A DNA stretch of 46,927 bases from Mariprofundus sp. (lineage in GTDB: Bacteria > Pseudomonadota > Zetaproteobacteria > Mariprofundales > Mariprofundaceae): NCBI GenBank assembly GCA_030951045.1, contig JAUZQJ010000055.1, positions 1 to 46,927 on the forward strand, given 5' to 3'. Positions 9,225 to 16,103 of the stretch are shown here, piece by piece. Each line of letters starts with the position of its first letter. Positions within the stretch are counted from its first letter, which is position 1. Made by a program: the position numbers and the translations under genes. The notes below the pieces were generated by a model. The model ran no database searches, was not told the DNA's origin, and was given only the letters and a program-made list of their open reading frames with translations.

Positions 9225-9253
9225 TTGACAAGAAAACGACAACACCATAAAAT
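9225..9253 (+). promoter_or_regulatory. Sigma-70 promoter of the Roadblock/GTPase cluster
   Basis: TTGACA (9225-9230, consensus) is followed by a 17-base spacer and TAAAAT (9248-9253, five of six). The predicted transcript starts about 15-20 bases before the Shine-Dalgarno sequence of the first Roadblock gene. Confidence 0.8.
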
Positions 9254-9275
9254 TCATACTTTTCACATTATTTAC

Positions 9276-9291
9276 AGGAGGATAGGCCATT
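9276..9291 (+). promoter_or_regulatory. Ribosome binding site with an AUU start codon
   Basis: AGGAGGAT (9276-9283) is a near-perfect Shine-Dalgarno sequence. An in-frame TAG at 9283-9285 excludes any start further upstream. Seven bases after GGAGG comes ATT (9289-9291), while the first ATG of the frame is 39 bases further on with no ribosome binding site. Confidence 0.7.
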
Positions 9292-9651
9292 TCACTTCAA
9301 CATAAACTTGAACAACTGCAAGCAGAAATGGATCTTATTTTCATTGTAATCGCCAATGATGAGGGCTTGATTATGGCCGACGTTGGAGAAGCCCCGGGAG
9401 AAGATTTTGCTCCTTTTTCATCAACGCTTATCGAAACAGCACGGCAAATGTCTCAGGCCGGCGAGCTGGGAGATCCTGTCTGCAACGCGATTGTGTTAAA
9501 AAAAGGACGCATGCTCATTATGGCCGAAGCTAGTATCGGCGGTGAGTCTATTTACATATCAATATTATGCCGCAAAATACCCAGCGGGGTACAAAAATTA
9601 ATCAAACGTATTGTCGACTTTATGTCTGAAACATTACTAGGGAACCACTAA
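9289..9651 (+). CDS. Roadblock/LC7 domain protein A, probable AUU start
   Basis: Roadblock proteins dimerise and act as partners or GTPase-activating proteins of small GTPases (MglB with MglA; CvnB in actinobacterial conservons). From the proposed AUU the 120-residue protein supplies the first helix of the fold (SLQHKLEQLQAEMD), followed by FIVIANDEGLIMADVG, the helix SSTLIETARQMSQAG and the strand KKGRMLIMAEA. Starting at the ATG at 9328 would lose helix 1. The paralogue at 14529-14888 shows the same arrangement and matching upstream residues. It is the first gene of the cluster behind a strong promoter and abuts the second Roadblock gene with no gap. The Roadblock assignment rests on fold pattern only. 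Confidence 0.8.
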   Translation: MSLQHKLEQLQAEMDLIFIVIANDEGLIMADVGEAPGEDFAPFSSTLIETARQMSQAGELGDPVCNAIVLKKGRMLIMAEASIGGESIYISILCRKIPSGVQKLIKRIVDFMSETLLGNH

Positions 9652-10140
9652 ATGGCTGACCAACACATAGAAGCCTGTCGTCAGGAACTTGAAAAACTCG
9701 TTTCAAGAGAGCCTGATCTGGATGCTGCACTATTATGCAGCGTTGATGGACTACCTGTTGCATTTGCATGTGAAAATGAACTGGAAACAGATTCAATGTC
9801 TGCCATGTGTTCATCCATGTTATCGCTTGGTGATGCCCTCTCCATTCAAGGTGGCGATGAAAGCTGTATTCAGGTTGTTACACAATCGAGAGGCTGCACC
9901 TTCGCTCTGATTCACGCTGGAGATGATATGCTGCTTGCTCTGATGGGTAACCGCTCACTTAAGCTTGGCATGTTACTGGGTCATGCACGTAAAGAAGTTG
10001 AAATCATTGTTGAACTCATGAGTAAATCCAATGCACATGATAAAAAAGGAAAAGCGGCTAGTCTCTTTAAAAACAAAGAGCCCGCTTTATTAGAAGAACT
10101 GGTAAATCGCGTAGTACGTGAAGCGCAAGACAAACATTAA
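9652..10140 (+). CDS. Roadblock/LC7 domain protein B
   Basis: A 162-residue protein with a clear Roadblock pattern: N-terminal helix (CRQELEKLVSREPDLD), strand AALLCSVDGLPVAF, a Met/Ser-rich helix (MSAMCSSMLSLGDALS), paired strands (CIQVVTQSRGCTFALIHAG and LLALMG), then a C-terminal helix and a charged tail with KKGKAASLFKNKEP. It differs in sequence from proteins A and C and resembles the conservon CvnB / MglB type more closely. Its ATG follows directly on the stop of protein A (TAAATG), so translational coupling is likely. It is the best candidate partner or regulator of the GTPase encoded two genes downstream. Confidence 0.85.
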   Translation: MADQHIEACRQELEKLVSREPDLDAALLCSVDGLPVAFACENELETDSMSAMCSSMLSLGDALSIQGGDESCIQVVTQSRGCTFALIHAGDDMLLALMGNRSLKLGMLLGHARKEVEIIVELMSKSNAHDKKGKAASLFKNKEPALLEELVNRVVREAQDKH

Positions 10141-10205
10141 TTGGTAGAGATGATGCAGCGTATCGTCACAATGCACAGCTCCCGAAAAAAGAAAGGGGAA
10201 AGAAC

Positions 10206-10850
10206 ATGAATACACTTGTTTTCCTTCGCCGCATGATCATTAGCCAGCAACCTGCTCGTGTTGATTATACCGTGAGCAATCAAACAAAGAGTATATATTA
10301 CGACAGATCCGGATTCGTCGGCACGCCTATCGAAGTAGCTCAGGCGTTAAGGGAGATTTTCAAATCCCGTGCTGTGTCTGTCATCAACGATGTCGATTTC
10401 AGTTCTGTAGGCACATTGCGTATTTTTGCTCCTCAGGCGATTTCATCCGCACTGGCCGGTTATAAATTTGATGCTGAAACACGCGCTGTTCTGCTCAGTT
10501 TTACTATGCGATTACCTCCGCTGATGGTTCGTCTTTTCCCCATGAATCGCTACGCTTTTCAGGACAATGCATCATACATGAAAATGCATATGCAATTTCA
10601 GCACAATGGTGTCTTCCGCATGCAGCATTATATTTCTCAGGCTGATAATTCACTCGATGAAATCGTAAGATTAAGGGTCATGATGGCAACATACATTCTG
10701 GGTCTTATTGCCCCACTCTCCAAACAGAGCGAGAAGAGTCATAACGCCACCCAGAGAGTTTATGGCAACAAAACACAGAAAACACCAACGACAAGGGGCA
10801 AAAAAGTTAGCCTACTTAGCAAAATTATCATGCGCATAAGAGGGCTATAA
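10206..10850 (+). CDS. Unrecognised 214-residue protein of the Roadblock/GTPase cluster
   Basis: No family recognised. The first 150 or so residues are mixed alpha/beta with a possible compact domain (VDYTVSNQTKSIYYD, then SAVSVINDVDF-like strands). The C-terminal 45 residues are strongly basic (KKVSLLSKIIMRIRGL at the end) and could contact nucleic acid or an anionic membrane. There is no signal peptide. AAAGGGGAAAG precedes the ATG, and its stop overlaps the GTPase start as TAATG. In actinobacterial conservons the gene between Roadblock and GTPase encodes a DUF742 protein; I see no convincing resemblance, so only the position is comparable. Confidence 0.8.
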   Translation: MNTLVFLRRMIISQQPARVDYTVSNQTKSIYYDRSGFVGTPIEVAQALREIFKSRAVSVINDVDFSSVGTLRIFAPQAISSALAGYKFDAETRAVLLSFTMRLPPLMVRLFPMNRYAFQDNASYMKMHMQFQHNGVFRMQHYISQADNSLDEIVRLRVMMATYILGLIAPLSKQSEKSHNATQRVYGNKTQKTPTTRGKKVSLLSKIIMRIRGL

Positions 10851-11431
10851 TGGAAGACGCTAAACAGATCGTTAAACTCGTCATCACAGGCCCCGTAAAT
10901 GCCGGTAAAACTACGATGGTCCAAAACCTCAGCGACTCACAAGTAACCGCAACTGACGTAGCCGCAACCGACCATGTTTCTCAGCTCAAAAGCATGACTA
11001 CTGTTGGACTTGACTTTGGCATACTTAAAATTGATGAAACGCTGGAGTTACACCTATTTGGTACTCCCGGTCAGTCGCGTTTTAACTTCATGTGGAACAT
11101 CTTGTCCAAGGGAGCTATTGGAGCCATATTTCTAGTCGATAGCACATCTGATGATTCACTTGTTGAAATGACCAAAATGTTTAAATACTTCCAAAAGCAT
11201 GTTGATTTACCAGTCGTCGTTGGTGCCACCAAACAAGATATGCCGGGGGCTAAAAGCATCGAAGAGCTTAAGTCTCTGCTTAATCTCGGTGACACCATGG
11301 TTATACCTGTCGATGCGCGTAAAAAAGAAGAGAGTAAAATACTTGCGCTGACGCTGCTGGGCAATGCCCTGGTTGATGCACAAGAGGAAGATGAAGATTA
11401 CGAAGATGAGGACTACGAAGATCTCTTTTAA
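10850..11431 (+). CDS. Ras-like small GTPase, COG2229 / conservon CvnD type
   Basis: A small GTPase likely to act as a molecular switch with the adjacent Roadblock proteins. Walker A is GPVNAGKTT (residues 14-22). Switch I contains TTVGLDFG (51-57 region). G3 is FGTPGQ (70-75), the variant with Gly in place of the Asp of DxxGQ that is characteristic of COG2229 GTPases, followed by RFNFMW. The G4 position reads TKQD in place of NKxD. The product has 193 residues and ends in an acidic tail (EEDEDYEDEDYEDLF) that is not part of the G domain. The start overlaps the previous stop (TAATG), and the next gene starts immediately after its stop. Confidence 0.9.
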   Translation: MEDAKQIVKLVITGPVNAGKTTMVQNLSDSQVTATDVAATDHVSQLKSMTTVGLDFGILKIDETLELHLFGTPGQSRFNFMWNILSKGAIGAIFLVDSTSDDSLVEMTKMFKYFQKHVDLPVVVGATKQDMPGAKSIEELKSLLNLGDTMVIPVDARKKEESKILALTLLGNALVDAQEEDEDYEDEDYEDLF

Positions 11432-12784
11432 ATGTTCATTCACCTTCGCCGCATACACATGAGATCCTTTCATCGCAATCCTGCCATCAATGTTGGTTTT
11501 GGTCGGGCATACCTTTTATGTTTGCTTGGCGTAGCTCTATTCGTCTCAAGCTGTGCCGTCCAAAAAAACAGGTCAGTGAACACACAAGCTGAACATAACA
11601 ATCCTGCTTTGACGTTAACAACCAATATTGAATCCCCTGAGAATGTGAAAGACACCCAGCCCATCGCCTCCAACCCTCTGCTCGTTGACATTAGTCCTGA
11701 AGACCTTGAAATGTCAAAAGCACAGGCTAAACGCATCTACCATCGTAGCTGGAAAACCATTGGCATACGCTCTCGTTATGTTCGAAAAAGACTGTTAACT
11801 ACATTGGAATCACTACATGCCCCGACCTCCCTGCAAGTGCTTCCTGCCGTAGAATCCACCTATGACCCTTATGCATTGTCACCGGCTGGAGCTCTCGGTT
11901 TATGGCAGATCATGCCACGCACAGCACAGATACTTGGCATACGCTCTGAAAAAGAAAAAAATGGCCGCCGAAATATTAATGATTCCACCTCAGCAGCTAT
12001 CCGTTATTTGCAAGAAATGCATGAACGCTTCAATAGCTGGCCACTAGCCATTGCGGCCTACAATCTAGGCCCTTATGCAGTAGAGAAACGCCTTAAAAAA
12101 TCCCCATGGAAAACTGCTGATGGTCTTGAAAACATGCCCATTCCAACCAGTACAAGAGCATATGTTCAACATGTTATCGGTTTAGCTGCGTTACTACAGG
12201 ATGAAACATTTGATTTTCCAGAACCTGTAGAAACACGCCCTATCACAATACAAAGTCCGGTGGATATTCAACGCCTGGCAAAAATAAGTGGCATGGCAAA
12301 AGATGAAATATTTCGTTTTAACCCTAGCCTGAATCAGGCCCAGTATCTGCATAACACAATTCATATTCATGTGCCTGTATCTATATTTAAAACCATGCAA
12401 GAAAAAATTGCTCTCTCTGGCCCAGTATATGTCAATCATACCATTAAAACTGGTGATAACCTGTGGGATCTTGCCCGCAGCTACAATACTTCGGTTAATA
12501 GACTGAAAAGCCTCAATAAAAACATGGGGAAATATTTGCGTATTGGTCAACGGTTAAGGGTTCCAGCCAACAGATTAGCTCAAGCAGTTGCCGATCATAA
12601 CCCTCTCTTGTCTGACGGCCATCGCATTCGCTACAAAGTGCGCAACGGCGATTCACTCTGGCTCATCGCTAATCAATTTGGCACCAGCCCTAAAGCGATT
12701 GCCCGTGCCAACCAAATTTCATTAAACCATGTCATTCGCGCCGGAGATATTTTATGGGTTTTTGCCAAGGTTCGACCAAGCTGA
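11432..12784 (+). CDS. MltD-like lytic transglycosylase lipoprotein with two LysM domains
   Basis: Cleaves peptidoglycan glycan strands with formation of 1,6-anhydromuramyl ends. A lipoprotein signal (LLGVALFVSSC, Cys41 from the first ATG or Cys32 from the ATG at 11459) leads to an SLT domain. That domain has the catalytic glutamate at Glu141 in LPAVESTYDP, then GALGLWQIMPRTAQ and AIAAYNLGPYAVEK. Two LysM glycan-binding repeats follow (IKTGDNLWDLARSYNTS and VRNGDSLWLIANQFGTS), the second ending almost at the C-terminus. The start abuts the GTPase stop (TAAATG) and the end overlaps the next gene by 31 bases, so it belongs to the same transcription unit. No strong Shine-Dalgarno sequence is seen, consistent with coupling. 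Confidence 0.93.
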   Translation: MFIHLRRIHMRSFHRNPAINVGFGRAYLLCLLGVALFVSSCAVQKNRSVNTQAEHNNPALTLTTNIESPENVKDTQPIASNPLLVDISPEDLEMSKAQAKRIYHRSWKTIGIRSRYVRKRLLTTLESLHAPTSLQVLPAVESTYDPYALSPAGALGLWQIMPRTAQILGIRSEKEKNGRRNINDSTSAAIRYLQEMHERFNSWPLAIAAYNLGPYAVEKRLKKSPWKTADGLENMPIPTSTRAYVQHVIGLAALLQDETFDFPEPVETRPITIQSPVDIQRLAKISGMAKDEIFRFNPSLNQAQYLHNTIHIHVPVSIFKTMQEKIALSGPVYVNHTIKTGDNLWDLARSYNTSVNRLKSLNKNMGKYLRIGQRLRVPANRLAQAVADHNPLLSDGHRIRYKVRNGDSLWLIANQFGTSPKAIARANQISLNHVIRAGDILWVFAKVRPS

Positions 12785-14430
12785 ATTTTCTTCACTGCCT
12801 TGTTGTCATCGTTGCTTTTTTAATTACCGGCTGCTCAGAACCTTCACAGAGCACTGCTCCTGCTTACGAGCATGCCTCAAATACACCGGCTACAGGAGAC
12901 AGGTTAATCGATGCCAGCATTGGTGATGCCAGTAACCTTATCCCCATGATTGCAGGTGATGCATCCAGCCATGCGATTGCCGGCCAACTCTATTTATCGC
13001 TACTTAAATATGACAAAGAACTGAACCTGACCGGTCAATTGGCCAAATCATGGAATATCGCAGCAGACAACAAAACAATCACCTTTCATCTGCGTCCGGG
13101 TTTAAGGTGGAGCGATGGCAAGGCATTTACATCAGCAGACTGCACCTTCACCCTTGGCTTAATACAAGATGAGCATACGCAAAGTGCATATAAATCAGAT
13201 TATGCACTGGTCAGTAGCTTTGAAGCACCCGACCCACTTACCTTTATCGTACGATATAGTGAGCCATTTTCTCCCGCACTATCTTCATGGTCATCACTCG
13301 CCATATTACCAAAACATATCTTTAACGGCGTCGATATTATGAAAACGGAATTATCACGCACGCCAAAAGCCACCATTGGCCCCTATCAGTTAGCATCATG
13401 GCAATCGCAACAGTCTATTCTTATGCGCGCCAACCCCGATTATTTCGATGGGCCAGTTTGGATTTCCGAGCGACTTACCCGCATCATCCCTGATAGAGCT
13501 ACCCAGTTCCTTGAACTTACGGCAGAAAAACTGGATTCCGTCAGTTTAAGCCCCATTCAATACTCACGCCTATTTGATACCAAAGAGGTATTAAAAAATA
13601 ATTATAACCGTTATAAATATCTTGATTTTGTCTATACCTATCTGGGTTTTAATCTAAAAAGAGAACCATTCAACGATATCCTCGTGCGTGAAGCTATCGC
13701 CTATGCCATCGACAGGCAGGAAATTCTTGATGGTGTCCAGTTAGGCTTGGGGGAAACCATTGCCAGCCCTTACAAACCCGGCACATTCTGGGTAAACAAA
13801 CAGCTGAAACCCAGAGTTTATGATCCTGACAAAGCAAAAAAATTATTGATCAAAGCAGGTTGGAACGATTCAGATAATGATGGCATTCTGGATAAAAATG
13901 GCAGACCGCTCTCCTTCACTATTTTAACGAACAACGGTAATAAACAGCGCGCAGACGCCGCCACCATCATGCAACATCGTCTCAAGAAAATAGGCATTGA
14001 CGTGCATATCAGGCTGGTAGAATGGTCTGCATTTATCGAAAACTTTATTAACAACCGTAATTTTGATGCTGTCATCCTTGGTTGGTCACTTTCACCCGAC
14101 CCTGACCAATATACTATCTGGCACTCATCTCAAACAGGCCCGCGCCAATTTAATTTTCTCTCATATAACAATGCCAGAGTAGATAAGGCGCTGGACAGCG
14201 CGCGCCGCACCTTTGACCGTCAGGAACGCAAACGGCAGTACGATATTATGCAGCAAGAAATTTATAATGATCTACCTATGGTCTTCCTGTTTGCCCCCTA
14301 CTCCCTACCTGTCATGCACAAACGCTTTCATGGCATCAAACCAGCCCCAGCCGGCATTGGTTATAATAGCGAACACTGGTATGCACCGGTGGATTTACAG
14401 AAATATAAAACGACTTCAATCGCGCCATAA
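12754..14430 (+). CDS. Peptide-binding lipoprotein, ABC-type family 5 (DppA/OppA-like)
   Basis: Solute-binding protein of the oligopeptide family. Its lipoprotein signal ends in LITGC (Cys27). The family 5 landmarks are present: LIDASIGDASNLIPMIAGD, GQLAKSWNIAADNKTITFHLRPGLRWSDG, AILPKHIF, and a late LGWSLSPDPDQYTIWHSSQ. The length of 558 residues is normal. No permease or ATPase genes are adjacent, so it either uses a transporter encoded elsewhere or acts as an envelope sensor. Lone members such as MppA bind murein peptides. Its start lies within the end of the lytic transglycosylase gene, supporting a cell-wall peptide link, but that is inference. Confidence 0.92.
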   Translation: MGFCQGSTKLNFLHCLVVIVAFLITGCSEPSQSTAPAYEHASNTPATGDRLIDASIGDASNLIPMIAGDASSHAIAGQLYLSLLKYDKELNLTGQLAKSWNIAADNKTITFHLRPGLRWSDGKAFTSADCTFTLGLIQDEHTQSAYKSDYALVSSFEAPDPLTFIVRYSEPFSPALSSWSSLAILPKHIFNGVDIMKTELSRTPKATIGPYQLASWQSQQSILMRANPDYFDGPVWISERLTRIIPDRATQFLELTAEKLDSVSLSPIQYSRLFDTKEVLKNNYNRYKYLDFVYTYLGFNLKREPFNDILVREAIAYAIDRQEILDGVQLGLGETIASPYKPGTFWVNKQLKPRVYDPDKAKKLLIKAGWNDSDNDGILDKNGRPLSFTILTNNGNKQRADAATIMQHRLKKIGIDVHIRLVEWSAFIENFINNRNFDAVILGWSLSPDPDQYTIWHSSQTGPRQFNFLSYNNARVDKALDSARRTFDRQERKRQYDIMQQEIYNDLPMVFLFAPYSLPVMHKRFHGIKPAPAGIGYNSEHWYAPVDLQKYKTTSIAP

Positions 14431-14517
14431 TTTTAATCAGTTCAACGCCAATATCCAATATGGCTTGAATTTCCTGCCTGAAAAATTATGCTTAAGGCAT
14501 TACAAGGGCTCAGCCTT

Positions 14518-14531
14518 GGGAGGCCACCATC
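14518..14531 (+). promoter_or_regulatory. Ribosome binding site with an AUC start codon
   Basis: GGGAGG (14518-14523) stands five bases before ATC (14529-14531). The first ATG of the frame is 48 bases downstream and lacks a Shine-Dalgarno sequence. This mirrors the AUU start at 9289. Confidence 0.6.
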
Positions 14532-14888
14532 TCTTCTTTAAGCAATCAACTTGAAAACATCCGACTGCAACATAATATGGAATGCATCATCATCATTGAT
14601 GGTGAAGGGCGATTAATCACTCAGGTTGGTGAAGCACCCGAAGGCGAAGAGTTTGCACTTTATTCCCCAATGGTCATGGAAACAACCCGGCGTATGGCGA
14701 TCTGTGGTGGCTTTGGTAACCCCATCTGTAATGGTGTCATTCTAAAACAGGGTCGCATCCTGATCACGCACGAAACCACCATCGGTGATCTTGTCATGTA
14801 CACCTCACTACTGTGCCGTGGAAAAGTACCTCCCGGGCTATTGGGGATCCTGAATAATATTTCTGAACTGGTTAAAAAATCATTCTGA
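14529..14888 (+). CDS. Roadblock/LC7 domain protein C, probable AUC start
   Basis: A paralogue of the protein at 9289-9651. Shared features include VGEAP, the E-F-A motif, the ET-R-M helix, NPICNGVILKQGRILI against DPVCNAIVLKKGRMLI, and LLCR near the end. From AUC the product has 119 residues against 120 for the paralogue, and the upstream segments also correspond (SNQLENIRLQHNME and QHKLEQLQAEMD). From the ATG at 14577 it would lack the first helix of the fold. An upstream ATT at 14499 is possible but has no ribosome binding site. It stands 98 bases after the peptide-binding lipoprotein gene and probably closes the cluster. Confidence 0.8.
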   Translation: MSSLSNQLENIRLQHNMECIIIIDGEGRLITQVGEAPEGEEFALYSPMVMETTRRMAICGGFGNPICNGVILKQGRILITHETTIGDLVMYTSLLCRGKVPPGLLGILNNISELVKKSF

Positions 14889-15005
14889 TTTTCAACATTT
14901 AGATTACCCTTACATCAGCCCAACTAAGCTGAAATCAATGTCTGTATGTAGCACTCAGCCCAATTGATGCGTGAAGGCTTATCATAGACACGCTAGCTTA
15001 GCCGC

Positions 15006-15944
15006 ATGCAAATCATTCATACATGGCAAGAAGCCAAAGAGATCATCGAACTCAAAGGTGGCGCAATCACGGTCGGTAACTTTGATGGCGTCCACATGGG
15101 GCACGAACAGGTACTGGCCGAAACAAACGGCCATGCACAAGCCGTTGGAGGCCCCACCATCGTGGTCACTTTTGAACCACATCCACGCGCAGTCCTGTTT
15201 CCTGAAGAGGCCCCGCGTCGCCTCTGTCATGTACAAGAACGCATGCAACATTTGAAAAAAGCCGGTGTTGATGCCGTGCTACTACTTGAGTTTACGCATG
15301 AACTAGCTGCCTGGTCAGCCGACAAATTCTCACGAAAGTTGCATGATACATTCGCTTTTAAACACATGCATGTTGGTTACGATTTTGCATTCGGTCATGA
15401 CAGACAAGGCCATATCGATGATCTTCGTTTGCTTGGTGATGCAACAAATTTCACGGTTACCGAAGCATCCGCTTTTGAAATGCTGGGGGCGGTTGTATCT
15501 TCATCCCGTATCCGATCCGCTGTAGAGGCCGCCGATTTTGATATGGCAGCCAAACTATTGGGACGCAACTACGCCATTGCCGGCACCGTACTGCATGGCG
15601 ATAAACGCGGCCGACAGATGAACTTTCCCACTGCCAATATCGATGTCGCCGATCTGGCCCACCCTCCGGTTGGTATCTACGCGGTACACGCCAATATTGA
15701 TGAACAACATTGGCACGGTGCGGCTTATCTGGGCTATAGACCTACATTCAATGGCCGCACCTTATTACTGGAAACGCATCTGTTAGATGTTCACCCGGAT
15801 ATTTACGATCAATGTCTGAATGTCTGTTTTGTCGAACGCATTCGTGAGGATCGCACCTTCACCGGCCATGCCGATCTAGCCGCACAAATTGCCAAAGACT
15901 GCCAGGCCGCACGAGATATTTTAGCCTCAACTTCTGACAAATAA
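15006..15944 (+). CDS. ribF: Bifunctional riboflavin kinase / FAD synthetase RibF
   Basis: Makes FMN and FAD from riboflavin. The N-terminal nucleotidyltransferase domain has GNFDGVHMGH and the SSSRIR motif near residues 160-167. The C-terminal flavokinase domain has GRQMNFPTANI (PTAN motif) and YRPTFNGRTLLLETHLLD. The length of 312 residues is typical. ribF and ileS are commonly adjacent in proteobacteria, as here, separated by about 160 bases. No FMN riboswitch was recognised upstream. Confidence 0.96.
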   Translation: MQIIHTWQEAKEIIELKGGAITVGNFDGVHMGHEQVLAETNGHAQAVGGPTIVVTFEPHPRAVLFPEEAPRRLCHVQERMQHLKKAGVDAVLLLEFTHELAAWSADKFSRKLHDTFAFKHMHVGYDFAFGHDRQGHIDDLRLLGDATNFTVTEASAFEMLGAVVSSSRIRSAVEAADFDMAAKLLGRNYAIAGTVLHGDKRGRQMNFPTANIDVADLAHPPVGIYAVHANIDEQHWHGAAYLGYRPTFNGRTLLLETHLLDVHPDIYDQCLNVCFVERIREDRTFTGHADLAAQIAKDCQAARDILASTSDK

Positions 15945-16020
15945 ACACGGTCGATAAAATCATACTGGCATTGCAAGCAGTATCGCATATCCTGCCGTCT
16001 CATATTTTGTCTTTCTTCAG

Positions 16021-16063
16021 GGCTTTTAGGTGTAAGCCTATCGCGTGCCGGTAGTTCCGGCAC
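16021..16063 (+). other. Two hairpins in the ileS leader
   Basis: GGCTT/AAGCC (16021-16025 with 16034-16038) and a seven-pair GTGCCGG-TAGTT-CCGGCAC (16045-16063) lie in the 158-base spacer ahead of ileS. Neither is followed directly by a U run, and no T-box motif was found, so a regulatory role is only possible. Confidence 0.35.
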
Positions 16064-16103
16064 TTGCTTCTGTGGTGAGCTTTCTTTTTGTGGGGTTTAA
16101 GTT

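Noticed and set aside
14213-14554. 113-codon open frame overlapping the peptide-binding protein and Roadblock C starts
   Set aside because: It lies in another frame of the lipoprotein gene with no ribosome binding site or motif.
15945-16103. T-box riboswitch ahead of ileS
   Set aside because: No conserved T-box sequence, specifier loop or U-tailed terminator was found; only two plain hairpins.
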